Assembly (NCBI RefSeq): GCF_937973075.1 | Contig: NZ_CALBWL010000029.1 | Span: 1 to 16,795 of the forward strand | From: an uncultured Campylobacter sp. | GTDB lineage: Bacteria; Campylobacterota; Campylobacteria; Campylobacterales; Campylobacteraceae | Reading direction: 5' to 3' | Length of the DNA: 16,795 nt | Shown: piece by piece, positions 1 through 7,372 of the stretch | Layout of the letters: each line of letters starts with the position of its first letter | How positions within the stretch are numbered: position 1 is the stretch's first letter | Made by a program: the position numbers and the translations under genes | The notes under the pieces: model-generated | The model's database searches: none | What the model saw: the letters and a program-made list of their open reading frames with translations, nothing else | Told to the model about the DNA's origin: nothing

Positions 1-310
1 CGAAGCTTTGTCCGTTTAAATTTGCGCTACTGGAGTAGAGCCAGTCAAATTTGCTCAAAAACTCCTCGTGAGCGCACCCTTTCACGACGCGCACGGCCTT
101 GGCGTTCGGATATAAAAACGTCGTTTTTCTTGCGCGGCGCACTAAGTTTTTAAATTTAGCGGGCACGCGAGCGAGATTTTTTAACTCGCTAAGCTTTGCC
201 GTCGTTATGAGGCAGGGCTTGTCCGCCGCTCGGCGTTTGAGCGCGTTTATCTCGCGAAAATCCTTGCTCAAAAATCCCGCCGTCGTATCGGTCTGCGCCA
301 AATAGATCAT
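1..310 (-). CDS. Sua5/YciO/YrdC-family protein, 3' end missing
   Basis: The reverse strand encodes 103 codons from the ATG at 310-308, running off the window at position 1. The start sits behind a strong TGGAGGAGAG ribosome-binding site. The translation begins MIYLAQTDTTAGFLSKDF. The TDTT-G motif (residues 7-12), the K25-R-R...K31-P32 cluster and the later SSSANLNG segment match the nucleotide and carbonate-binding signature of the Sua5/YrdC fold. Family members make the threonylcarbamoyl-AMP intermediate of tRNA t6A, or are shorter paralogues of uncertain role. From memory, campylobacters carry a short paralogue of this kind in addition to true TsaC, so I do not assign a symbol. The start lies 13 bp after the stop of the upstream exporter gene, so the two are probably co-transcribed. 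The function is inferred from family motifs only. Confidence 0.8.
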   Translation of the reverse strand, partial: MIYLAQTDTTAGFLSKDFREINALKRRAADKPCLITTAKLSELKNLARVPAKFKNLVRRARKTTFLYPNAKAVRVVKGCAHEEFLSKFDWLYSSSANLNGQSF

Positions 311-323
311 CTCTCCTCCAAAT

Positions 324-1223
324 TTACGCCTTTTTTCTATCTTTAGCCAGCAAAAATATGCACGAGATGATGAGCGTAAAGCCCGCAAAATCAAGAAACA
401 CGAACTCCGTCCCCAGCCAAAAATAGGCAAACGCCGCGGCGCTCACCGGCTCGATGCACGCTATCATGCTCGCCCTGCTTGCGCCTATTATCTTTAGCCC
501 CGTCATGTAAAAGCTAAACGCGCATATCGTGCCCAGGATCACCACCGCGGCAAGCGCCGCAAAGCCCTGCGCGTCGCTCACGCCGCCTAGCTGCCAAACC
601 CGCGTGTAAAGCGCGAGCACGCCGCCGCCGATGATCATACCCCAGCCTAAATTTAGCGCAATGGGGTATTTTTGATTTAGCTTCGTTGGGATGAGACTAT
701 AAATCACGACGCCAAGCGCGCTAATGAGGCACCAAACCAGCGCCTCCGCGCTGATAACCAGCGAGCCAAGATCGCCGTGGGTGGCGAGCAGCACGACGCC
801 CAGCACCGCGAAAATGAGCGCGATGAGCTCGACCTTTTTAGGCACGCGTCGTTCTAAAAAGCAAACGACGGCAAGGATGAGCGCGGGCGCGGAGTACTGG
901 ATCACGGTCGCGACGGCGGCGTTTGAGAGCTCGACACCGCAAAAGTACGAATACTGCGTCATCATAAGCCCAAAAAACGCGTAGATGAGCAGCTGCGGCA
1001 AAAGCACGCGATCTTTTAGCGGCGCAAAGGCTAGGCGCGGCGAGCGAGCGATGTAATACGCTACCATCGCAAGCCCGGCGAGGCCTAGGCGGTAGGGTAC
1101 GAGCCAGTCGGCGCTAACGCCCTTTTGCGTGAACAGATACTGCCCGCAAACACTGCTAAATCCCCATAATACGCCGCCAAGAAGCGTGATGAAAACGCCG
1201 AAAAATTCGCTCTGTGATCTCAT
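324..1223 (-). CDS. EamA/DMT-family transporter
   Basis: This is a 299-residue, very hydrophobic inner-membrane protein with about ten predicted membrane segments arranged as two EamA (DUF6) halves. The start GVFITLLGGVLWGFSSVCGQ followed by SADWLVPYRL is typical of the DMT-superfamily subgroup annotated as drug/metabolite or amino-acid exporters, and the second half shows the usual AAxFAYFWLGTEF region before a final helix and a basic tail. The substrate cannot be deduced. An in-frame TTG start exists at 1256, adding 11 residues. I prefer the ATG at 1223-1221 because AAGGCGG precedes it at short spacing and the extension is not membrane-like. It is the first gene of a two-gene operon with the Sua5/YrdC-like gene. 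Confidence 0.85.
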   Translation of the reverse strand: MRSQSEFFGVFITLLGGVLWGFSSVCGQYLFTQKGVSADWLVPYRLGLAGLAMVAYYIARSPRLAFAPLKDRVLLPQLLIYAFFGLMMTQYSYFCGVELSNAAVATVIQYSAPALILAVVCFLERRVPKKVELIALIFAVLGVVLLATHGDLGSLVISAEALVWCLISALGVVIYSLIPTKLNQKYPIALNLGWGMIIGGGVLALYTRVWQLGGVSDAQGFAALAAVVILGTICAFSFYMTGLKIIGASRASMIACIEPVSAAAFAYFWLGTEFVFLDFAGFTLIISCIFLLAKDRKKA

Positions 1224-1334
1224 TTGCCGCCTTAAATTTAAAGCCAAAGTATACAAGCTTATGCTTAAGCTGGGGTTAAATTTGGGGTTTGGGCACGGCG
1301 CGATGAGTAAGGTAGGTGGAATTAAATTTAGGCG

Positions 1335-1340
1335 AATATA
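1335..1340 (-). promoter_or_regulatory. Candidate -10 box for the EamA-Sua5/YrdC operon
   Basis: On the reverse strand the sequence reads TTTTTGCTATATT, giving a TGC-extended TATATT box about 110 bp upstream of the exporter start. T-rich sequence lies ahead of it, as is usual for sigma-70 promoters in campylobacters, where a defined -35 is often missing. AT-rich spacers give many such matches by chance. Confidence 0.35.
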
Positions 1341-1604
1341 GCAAAAATCGGCAAAGATTTAAATTTATGTGCGTCCGAACGCAATACGCGACTACTAAAT
1401 TTTGACGAAATCGGCGAGAATTTTAAATTTGAGCGTATGGATAAGGAGGGCATTGCAAAATAATCTTCGAGGTTGTATTGTAAATTTTGAACGCGAAAAG
1501 ATGAGTGAAAATATCGCGCAGCTATATGAGGCGGTTTTAAATTTAACCGCACGCATCCCCGTCCTTACTTCATGCCTTACATTCGCAGCTTTTTAAGAAT
1601 CGGC

Positions 1605-1769
1605 TCAAGCCACAGCTTGGAGTTTCCTCTTGCTCGCAAGCTGCTTTAGCGGAGTGAAAAAGACGGTAGCAAACGCGGCGAATAACAAATAGCCTGCGAA
1701 GCTCAAAATTTTAAAACTAGCAACGTATATTTCTTTTGCGGTTGCAAATTTGCGAAGCAAAAAGCGCAC
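1605..1769 (-). CDS. Possible 54-residue hydrophobic mini-protein (doubtful)
   Basis: From a GTG at 1769-1767 the reverse strand stays open for 54 codons to a TGA at 1607-1605. The centre is a single hydrophobic stretch (ILSFAGYLLFAAFATVFF, residues 21-38), and the end is basic (LKQLASKRKLQAVA). This would suit a one-pass membrane peptide. No Shine-Dalgarno sequence is visible before the GTG; a TTG at 1706 would give a 33-residue form. It lies just downstream of the methyltransferase on the same strand. It may instead be a piece of an interspersed repeat or a decayed gene, and I see no basis for a function. Confidence 0.25.
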   Translation of the reverse strand: MRFLLRKFATAKEIYVASFKILSFAGYLLFAAFATVFFTPLKQLASKRKLQAVA

Positions 1770-1785
1770 TGAAATTCAAACGCTT
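1762..1785 (-). terminator. Weak hairpin downstream of the methyltransferase gene
   Basis: Reading the reverse strand, AAGCG at 1785-1781 pairs with CGCTT at 1766-1762, followed by a short T-run. The loop is 14 bases and the stem only five pairs, so termination is uncertain. It would end the restriction-modification transcript a few bases after the methyltransferase stop. Confidence 0.3.
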
Positions 1786-1790
1786 AAATT

Positions 1791-2597
1791 TTAAAATTTC
1801 AAACTCTCTTGTTCTAATAGTCGCAAATCCGAAATCTTTCGCCTAAATTCGGCGAAATTCGCGTCCAGCTCGCGTTTGCGCTTTAGGGCGATATCTATAA
1901 ACTCGTCCTCTTTTTCGATACCTACGAATTTTCGTTCTAGCAAATTCGCAGCTACGCCGGTCGTCGCAGAGCCTGCAAAAGGATCACAAACGACGCTATT
2001 TTGAGTGCTCGCCATTAAAATTAACCGCACCAAAAGCGGCAGCGGTTTTTGCGTCGGATGCTTGCCGCACGCCTTCTCCCACGGCGCGATCGCGGGCAAG
2101 CTCCACACGTCGCGCATCTGCTTGTCGCCGTTTAGCTTTTTCATTAGCTCGTAGTTGAAAATATGCTTAAATTTCTCGCTTTTTCTTGCCCAGATGATCT
2201 GCTCCGAGCCATGCGTGAGATAGCGGCAGCTGAAATTCGGTGGCGGATTGGTCTTCGCCCACGTGATGACGTTTAGGATTTTATAGTCCAGCTTTTGCAG
2301 CGCCCGACCGATCGAAAATATATTGTGATACGTCCCGCTTATCATTACGCTGCCGTTATTCGTGAGTGCATCTTTGGCAAGCGCAAGCCATTCGAGATTA
2401 AATTTATCTATCTCATCAATGCCGTAGCTTTTGTCCCACTCGCCCTTGTTTACGCTTACGATTTGCCCGTTTTGAATACTGAGTCCATCGTTTGAGAGAA
2501 AATAGGGCGGATCGGCAAAAATGAGGTCAAACTCGCCCTTAAATTTAGGCAATATCTCGAAACAATCGCCCCGAATTAGCTTAAAAACACTTTTCAT
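1791..2597 (-). CDS. DpnA-like DNA (adenine-N6) methyltransferase of a type II R-M system
   Basis: This 268-residue protein transfers methyl groups from S-adenosylmethionine to DNA and would protect host DNA from the nuclease encoded just upstream. The catalytic motif IV DPPY is at residues 29-32, within FADPPYFLSNDGLS. The GKHPTQKP motif is at 178-185 and the SAM-binding motif I DPFAGSATTG at 205-214. Catalytic motif before SAM motif is the beta-class order (N6_N4_Mtase family). The stretch around residues 27-55 and the later TWAKTNPPPNFSCRYLTHGSE segment closely resemble DpnA (M2.DpnII), which modifies adenine in GATC, as I remember it. GATC is therefore the first target to test, not a firm call. 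Its ATG lies inside the ATGA that ends the nuclease gene, so the two are translationally coupled. Unlike the nuclease, its base composition matches the surrounding genes. Confidence 0.88.
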   Translation of the reverse strand: MKSVFKLIRGDCFEILPKFKGEFDLIFADPPYFLSNDGLSIQNGQIVSVNKGEWDKSYGIDEIDKFNLEWLALAKDALTNNGSVMISGTYHNIFSIGRALQKLDYKILNVITWAKTNPPPNFSCRYLTHGSEQIIWARKSEKFKHIFNYELMKKLNGDKQMRDVWSLPAIAPWEKACGKHPTQKPLPLLVRLILMASTQNSVVCDPFAGSATTGVAANLLERKFVGIEKEDEFIDIALKRKRELDANFAEFRRKISDLRLLEQESLKF

Positions 2598-3115
2598 GGT
2601 ATAGGTAACCCTAAAATTTGAAGAGGGATATACTCAAAATAATATTTGCAATTGACGCTTATGATATAATCCAAAACATCCTTATATTCAGGTTTCTTAA
2701 ACCAAGCACCAAGCAAATAAATATACTCAACTTCCATATTTAAACGAGAAAGCAGCTTTTGATATTGCTTCTTTTTAAAATCGCATGTTTGTAGCTTTTC
2801 GTCAACAGAACCTGCTACCTGTTGAAATTTGCACTCTATTATAAAAAAGGTATTATTGACAATAACATAAATACTGTCATCTGGTAAAAGTTTTTTAGAT
2901 ATAATCTGTTTCCAGTCAATGTTTTTCTCTTGCAAAAAATCATAAAACTTGTGTTTTTTAAAAATTCTAGCAACTAATTCACCACGAAAAAATACATTTG
3001 AATTTTGATCTACAAAGTAGTCTTGTTGACTTGATAAAAAGTCAGATAAATCGACTTGACCCTCAAAAACCAAACCCGTTCTCGTATTAGAACCACCTAT
3101 TCCGCCTAATATCAT
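2594..3115 (-). CDS. Type II restriction endonuclease-like protein, PD-(D/E)xK fold
   Basis: This 173-residue protein should cut unmethylated DNA at the site modified by the overlapping methyltransferase gene. A PD-(D/E)xK active site is visible: P78-D79, a hydrophobic strand (VIVNNTFFII) and then E94-C95-K96. It is followed by Q99 and a conserved-looking segment, GSVDEKLQTCDFKKKQY (102-118), that restriction enzymes of this fold often carry after the ExK. E18 could be an extra metal ligand. I recognise the fold but not the named subfamily, so the recognition sequence is open. The start has a GGAGGAAAATAA leader. The gene is strikingly AT-rich (16 G+C of 60 bases at 2641-2700), against 40 of 60 in lon at 3361-3420. 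This is a sign of recent acquisition. Confidence 0.75.
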   Translation of the reverse strand: MILGGIGGSNTRTGLVFEGQVDLSDFLSSQQDYFVDQNSNVFFRGELVARIFKKHKFYDFLQEKNIDWKQIISKKLLPDDSIYVIVNNTFFIIECKFQQVAGSVDEKLQTCDFKKKQYQKLLSRLNMEVEYIYLLGAWFKKPEYKDVLDYIISVNCKYYFEYIPLQILGLPIP

Positions 3116-3159
3116 TTATTTTCCTCCAAATACTCCTGTAAGCTTTTTACTTCAAGCAT
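3112..3159 (-). CDS. 15-codon ORF overlapping the restriction gene start
   Basis: An ATG at 3159-3157 opens a frame of 15 codons (MLEVKSLQEYLEENK) whose TGA overlaps the restriction gene's ATG in the ATGATA junction. The GGAGG used by the restriction gene lies inside its last codons. It begins 29 bp after the lon stop. Its frame stays open backwards into lon without a start there. It could be a leader peptide coupling translation into the nuclease, the tail of a lost controller gene, or chance. No strong ribosome-binding site is seen for it. Confidence 0.35.
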   Translation of the reverse strand: MLEVKSLQEYLEENK

Positions 3160-3188
3160 GTGGCCAAATTTAAAACGGCGCTTTAAAT

Positions 3189-5699
3189 TTAGATCAGCGC
3201 CAACTCTAGCACCTCTTCGATCCGCTCTACGGGCGTTATTTTCAGATCGTTTTTGACCTCGTCCGGGATCTCCGCTAGGTCGCGCTCATAGTTTTTGCGC
3301 GGGATCAGCACTTCGGCGATTTTGGCTTTGTGTGCGGCGATGAGCTTCTCCTTAAGCCCGCCGATCGGCAGCACCTTGCCGCTTAGCGTGATCTCGCCCG
3401 TCATCGCTAGATCGGCGCGCACCTTGCGTTCGCTTAAAATCGACGCGATCGCCGTGCTCATCGTGATGCCCGCGCTCGGTCCGTCCTTCGGCGTCGCACC
3501 CTCGGGCACGTGGATGTGAAGGTCGAATTTATTATAAATCTGCTCCGAGCTTTCGTAATTCTCCTCTGTGCCTAAATTTCGCGCTGCCGCAGGGCTTTTA
3601 GACGCACCGCCATTTGCGCGCAATGCGGAGTTTTTGCCCGCGCGTGAGGCTTTTGCCGCGCCCGCCTTCGCGTCTTGAGCCGCTTTGAGCTTGCCCTCAT
3701 CGATCAGCACCTTTACGACGCTAAAGGCGATCTGCGCGGATTCTTTCATCACGTCGCCGAGCTGACCCGTGATCGTCATCGCGCCTTTGCCTTTGATCTT
3801 GACCGCTTCGATCTTGAGCACGTCGCCGCCTACCGCAGTCCACGCAAGCCCGTTTACGATGCCGATTTGATCGCATTTTTCGACCTCGTCGATCTCGAAA
3901 ACCTTTTTATTTAGAAATTCGCTTAAATTTTTCGTCGTTACGACGATTTTTTTAAATTCTTTGTCTTTTAAAATTTTAACCGCGACCTTGCGGAATATCG
4001 CTGCGATCTGGCGGCGCAGGTTTCGCACGCCGCTTTCGCGCGTGTATTCTTCGATGATCTCGGCAAGGGCTGCGGGGTTGATCGCTACGTCGGCGGATTT
4101 TAAGCCGTGACGTTGTAGCTCCTGAGGGATCAGATAGTCTTTTGCGATCTGAAATTTCTCTTGCGGCGTGTAAGAGCTAAGCTCGATAAATTCCATCCTG
4201 TCGCGCAGCGGCGCGGGTATGAGAGATACGTCGTTTGCTGTGGCGATAAAGATGATCTTGCTAAGATCGATGTTAAAATTTAGATAGTAATCCCTAAAGC
4301 TCGAGTTCTGCTCGGGGTCTAAAATTTCAAGCAAAACCGCCGTCGGATCGCCCTTGTATGAGCTTGAAATTTTATCGATCTCATCAAGCACGATGACGGG
4401 GTTCATCTGATTTGCCTCGATGAGACCTTGCACGATGCGGCCCGGCATCGCACCGATGTAGGTGCGGCGGTGTCCGCGTAGCTCGTTTACGTCCTCAAGC
4501 CCGCCCAAAGCGATGCGGATAAGTTTGCGCTTAAGCGCGGTCGCGATAGAGTTCGCAAGGCTCGTCTTGCCTACGCCGGGAGGGCCGTAGAAGCACAAGA
4601 TCGCGCCGCCGTTTTTGCCGTCCTCTTTGCTCTTTTTGCCGCTTGTGCCGCGAAGCTCTAAAAGCTGCTTTAGCGCGAAATATTCTTCGATACGCGCCTT
4701 GGGCTTTTGCAGGGAGTGGTGGTCTTTGTTTAGCTGCGTAGTAACGCCCTCGATGGACATCTTGTGTTTGGCGGTCTTTTCAAAAGGCACCTCCAAAACC
4801 CAGTCCAGATAGCTCTGCACGAGCCCCGCATCGGCGCTATCCGGATGAAGGCGGGCAAATTTATCGATCTGCTTTTTGATCTCTTTGTAGGCATCCTCGC
4901 CTAAATAGGGCTTTTTGGCTTCCAGCTTTTTGCGGTATTCCTCGATCTCGACGTCGCGATCGGCATCGCCGCCGAGCTCCTTTTGGATCTGCTTGAGCTG
5001 CTCTTTTAAAAAATACTCTTTGTTCGTCTTATCGATCTTGGAGTGAACCTTGCTTTTGATCTCCTTTTCGAGCCTCTGCGCTTCGATCTCGTCGGAGATG
5101 TAGTTGATGAGGTTGAAAAGGCGCTTTTGCAAGTTGCTCTCGGTAAAAAACGAGTAGGCTACCTGCTTTTTTAGACGCAGTGCGCTTAAAATCAGATCGC
5201 AGACGCGCGCTGCGTCAGTGCCGTCGTCGATCGTCTTTAGCAGATCGTTCGGGAAAAAATGCGTAAGCGTGCTAAGTGTCTTAGTTTTTTCCTTTAGCAC
5301 GCTTACCAGTGCATCTAATTTTTGATCGTTGCCGCGCTCGTCGTGGATGATATCGACGGTAGCGACCAATGGATCTTGCGAAATTTCTTTTACAATTTTG
5401 CCTTTTAGCGCGCCTTGGAATAAAATTTTAACCCGACCGTCGGGAAGCGGCACGGTTCTCATCACGGAGCCCACGACGCCTGCGTTATAGATGCCGCCGA
5501 AGCTTCTATCGCCGCTAAATTCCGACTTTGAGCTTACGACCATTATCATAGATTCGTTTTTGGCGGCAAGATCGAGGGCTTTTTTGTTATGTTCGTCGCC
5601 GATGAAAAGGGGCGCTATCATAAACGGATATAAAAATAGCTCGTCCTCGACGATGATAGGTAGATCGCTAGGGAAGGTTGTGTTTTGCATCAGTTGCAT
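3189..5699 (-). CDS. lon: ATP-dependent Lon protease
   Basis: This 836-residue cytoplasmic AAA+ serine protease degrades misfolded and regulatory proteins. The N-terminal LAN domain (about 1-200) is followed by a coiled helical region (200-300). The ATPase carries Walker A GPPGVGKTS (372-380) and Walker B VIVLDEID (435-442), then the sensor region with ATANDVSLIPAPLRDRME. The protease domain has catalytic Ser742 in PKDGPSAGIT and Lys785 in GGLKEKL, 43 residues apart as in E. coli Lon. An unusual Ala/Lys/Ser/Gly-rich insertion occupies about residues 672-720, between the helix ending LIDEGKLK and the strand NKFDLHIHVPEG. The ATG at 5699 lies 4 nt after the GGAGG that overlaps the bamD stop (TAGGAGG); a second ATG three codons later is possible. 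Lon is the last gene of a bamD-lon unit that may read on into the restriction-modification genes. Confidence 0.97.
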   Translation of the reverse strand: MQLMQNTTFPSDLPIIVEDELFLYPFMIAPLFIGDEHNKKALDLAAKNESMIMVVSSKSEFSGDRSFGGIYNAGVVGSVMRTVPLPDGRVKILFQGALKGKIVKEISQDPLVATVDIIHDERGNDQKLDALVSVLKEKTKTLSTLTHFFPNDLLKTIDDGTDAARVCDLILSALRLKKQVAYSFFTESNLQKRLFNLINYISDEIEAQRLEKEIKSKVHSKIDKTNKEYFLKEQLKQIQKELGGDADRDVEIEEYRKKLEAKKPYLGEDAYKEIKKQIDKFARLHPDSADAGLVQSYLDWVLEVPFEKTAKHKMSIEGVTTQLNKDHHSLQKPKARIEEYFALKQLLELRGTSGKKSKEDGKNGGAILCFYGPPGVGKTSLANSIATALKRKLIRIALGGLEDVNELRGHRRTYIGAMPGRIVQGLIEANQMNPVIVLDEIDKISSSYKGDPTAVLLEILDPEQNSSFRDYYLNFNIDLSKIIFIATANDVSLIPAPLRDRMEFIELSSYTPQEKFQIAKDYLIPQELQRHGLKSADVAINPAALAEIIEEYTRESGVRNLRRQIAAIFRKVAVKILKDKEFKKIVVTTKNLSEFLNKKVFEIDEVEKCDQIGIVNGLAWTAVGGDVLKIEAVKIKGKGAMTITGQLGDVMKESAQIAFSVVKVLIDEGKLKAAQDAKAGAAKASRAGKNSALRANGGASKSPAAARNLGTEENYESSEQIYNKFDLHIHVPEGATPKDGPSAGITMSTAIASILSERKVRADLAMTGEITLSGKVLPIGGLKEKLIAAHKAKIAEVLIPRKNYERDLAEIPDEVKNDLKITPVERIEEVLELALI

Positions 5700-5707
5700 C
5701 GCTCCTC

Positions 5708-6355
5708 CTACTCAAAAATCGCGCGATACCAAGGCGAGCGCGGTTTGATTACGTCGGTGCCGTTTAGCGGGGATTCTTCGATGCGTTGCTCGTAAATTTT
5801 GGCAGAACTTTCGCGGTCGGTGCGCTCGTATAGATCTTTGATGTCAATATTTAGCCGATGCTCTGCAAGGCGTAGTTTCGTTAGCATCGTCTCAAGAAGC
5901 GGACGATACTCGCTTTGCGGATATTCAGCTATAAATTTTCGAATTTCGTCGATGCTGTTTAGCATTAGCTTTTGGTTGCGATTTGGGCGGCTAAAGGAAT
6001 CGAAATTTGCTCTGATCTTTAAAAATCTTGCATATTCGATCTTTTGTGTCGTACCGTAGAGGCGGATATATTCGTCTAGATATTTGTTTGCTTTCTCGTA
6101 GTTTTCATCCTCCACAAAAGCCCATGCCATAATGAGTGTCATCTCCTCAAGCAGCGGCGAAGCGATATGTTCGCTAGAAAAGCTAGTGTAGTGCTTCTCG
6201 GCATCCTCCATGCTGGCGTTATTGATATCTTCTAAAATTTTAGAATACCATGCCTCAGGGCTTAGATTAAAAAGCTCGCCGTCGCCCTTGCCGCTGCAGC
6301 CGCCGATAAACGCGATAAATAGGAGAGCGGATAGAATTTTACTTAGATTTGTCAT
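5708..6355 (-). CDS. bamD: Outer-membrane assembly lipoprotein BamD
   Basis: This 215-residue lipoprotein is the BamD (YfiO) subunit of the beta-barrel assembly machinery, which inserts outer-membrane proteins with BamA. The N-terminus is a type II signal peptide with lipobox FIGGC, so Cys20 would be the lipidated first residue. Helical TPR-like repeats follow: a pair around LSPEAWYSKILEDINNA and MEDAEKHYTSFS, then NYEKANKYLDEYIRLYG and IDEIRKFIAEYPQSEYRP, the last typical of the YfiO family. The C-terminus carries the acidic/basic RIEESPLNG segment. Length agrees with epsilonproteobacterial BamD proteins. AAGGA sits 6 nt before the ATG. The stop overlaps the lon ribosome-binding site, so lon translation is probably coupled to it. 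Confidence 0.92.
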   Translation of the reverse strand: MTNLSKILSALLFIAFIGGCSGKGDGELFNLSPEAWYSKILEDINNASMEDAEKHYTSFSSEHIASPLLEEMTLIMAWAFVEDENYEKANKYLDEYIRLYGTTQKIEYARFLKIRANFDSFSRPNRNQKLMLNSIDEIRKFIAEYPQSEYRPLLETMLTKLRLAEHRLNIDIKDLYERTDRESSAKIYEQRIEESPLNGTDVIKPRSPWYRAIFE

Positions 6356-6385
6356 AAAAAATCCTTGGAATTTATTTAGCTCGTA

Positions 6386-6393
6386 ATTTTATA
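6386..6393 (-). promoter_or_regulatory. Candidate -10 region for bamD-lon
   Basis: The reverse strand reads GACTATAAAATTACG, a TATAAAAT box about 30 bp upstream of the bamD ATG. No clear -35 hexamer at 16-18 bp is visible, which is common in this group. The spacer 6356-6607 is divergent, with this promoter facing left and the prepilin promoter facing right. Confidence 0.4.
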
Positions 6394-6535
6394 GTCTTTG
6401 AGTAAATGCAAGCTTAAATTCTGTGTTCAAATTTAAAAATGAAATTTCTTTAAAATTTTTGTGCGTTCGGGCTTAAAAATCTTTGAAAACCGAAAAAATT
6501 TACGCGATAAATTCTAAATTTAAGTTTAACAATAG

Positions 6536-6541
6536 TATAAT
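6536..6541 (+). promoter_or_regulatory. Consensus -10 box (TATAAT) for the prepilin-hpf operon
   Basis: A perfect TATAAT lies 66 bp upstream of the first prepilin ATG, behind a T/A-rich tract (AAATTTAAGTTTAACAATAG) as expected for campylobacter sigma-70 promoters. Transcription would start near 6548. It is the only consensus -10 in the divergent spacer. Confidence 0.6.
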
Positions 6542-6607
6542 TAGCGCCGATAACGCAGAGTAAGTTTGCGTTTCCGTAATTTCAAAATTTTAAAGAAAGG
6601 ATGTAAG

Positions 6608-7363
6608 ATGAAAAAAGGTTTTACTCTAATTGAGCTGATCTTTACCATCGTGATTTTGGCGATTACGACGATGGCGATCCCGCGTATCGTCGCGCAGACG
6701 ACCGAGTTAAATGCCCTTGCGATCAAAGAGGAGCTCGTATATAACGCTAAAGCTTTTATGTCTCGTATATCTAAAGCGCAGTGGGATAGCGCATATGCAG
6801 GAGATGCTAGCTGCGGAGGCGATACCGGCTGCATGAAAAGAATTTTATCGGTAAATCCGTCGATAAAGTTACCGGATAATAGCACTATGGAAGCTAGACC
6901 GGGAATTTTAGATGAAGCTAGTAAGCGCGAGGTCAGCACTCAAGCTCCGGCTACGAAAGGGCAATTCGGCAAAGGAGATAATAGAATTTCTTTCGGAGTC
7001 GGTCGTTATAATGATATCGACGACTACGACAAGTTCACGACCAATATAACGGTTGGTGATTTGGTGGGCTCTAGTAGTAAGGGTGATTTTATTCTTAATA
7101 CTGGAATTAATGTCGACGTAGATTATGTAGCAGAGCCTTTTACTGCGGAAGATTATGCTAAGGGTACCGATATAAACGGAACCCTTAGTGATCAACCAGC
7201 CAATGGCTCCCCTACCAATATAAAGATGGTTAGGGTTGCCGCCACGGATCTAAACGATGCCGTAGCTAAAGATGGTACTGCCAAATCAGTAGTTTTAAAA
7301 GCGTTTCTATCCAATATCGGCGTCGGCGTTCAGACAGCCGTCACTAGACGATATTCCCGATAG
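6608..7363 (+). CDS. Prepilin-like protein (type IV pilus/type II secretion pseudopilin)
   Basis: This 251-residue protein has a textbook class III signal: MKKG|FTLIE, cleaved after Gly4 by prepilin peptidase to leave N-methyl-Phe, with Glu5 of the mature chain present, then a hydrophobic helix (LIFTIVILAITTMAIP). The variable C-terminal part is predicted extracytoplasmic, with a small Cys pair in SCGGDTGC (about residues 61-68). An upstream TTG at 6566 would add 14 residues, but AAGGA at 6597-6601 selects the ATG at 6608, and the extension would spoil the leader. First gene of a four-gene operon with a 9-nt gap to the next. It is too long for CtsT as I recall it from C. jejuni; a pseudopilin core role for the following minor pilins is my inference. 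Confidence 0.88.
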   Translation: MKKGFTLIELIFTIVILAITTMAIPRIVAQTTELNALAIKEELVYNAKAFMSRISKAQWDSAYAGDASCGGDTGCMKRILSVNPSIKLPDNSTMEARPGILDEASKREVSTQAPATKGQFGKGDNRISFGVGRYNDIDDYDKFTTNITVGDLVGSSSKGDFILNTGINVDVDYVAEPFTAEDYAKGTDINGTLSDQPANGSPTNIKMVRVAATDLNDAVAKDGTAKSVVLKAFLSNIGVGVQTAVTRRYSR

Positions 7364-7372
7364 GAGCGCGAG

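Larger units (their letters stand above)
1224..1790. other. 567-bp spacer without a convincing gene
   Basis: Open frames exist on both strands but lack good starts and family features. Visible elements are several AAATTT words, a 6-bp-stem hairpin (GCGGTT...AACCGC, 1531-1550) with no T-tract, a short inverted repeat around AGCTTATGCTTAAGCT just upstream of the exporter gene, and a plus-strand run starting ATGAGTGAAAATATC at 1501 that stays open for about 31 codons but has only a weak ribosome-binding site. The right part (about 1540-1770) holds a possible mini-ORF or repeat element, listed separately. Confidence 0.5.

Noticed and set aside
99..305. Plus-strand 68-codon frame at the left edge
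   Set aside because: It is antisense to the Sua5/YrdC-like gene, which has clear family motifs and a strong ribosome-binding site.
1402..1596. Plus-strand 64-codon frame in the spacer
   Set aside because: It starts with TTG, has no good ribosome-binding site, and overlaps another open frame on the minus strand of equal quality. No family features were seen.
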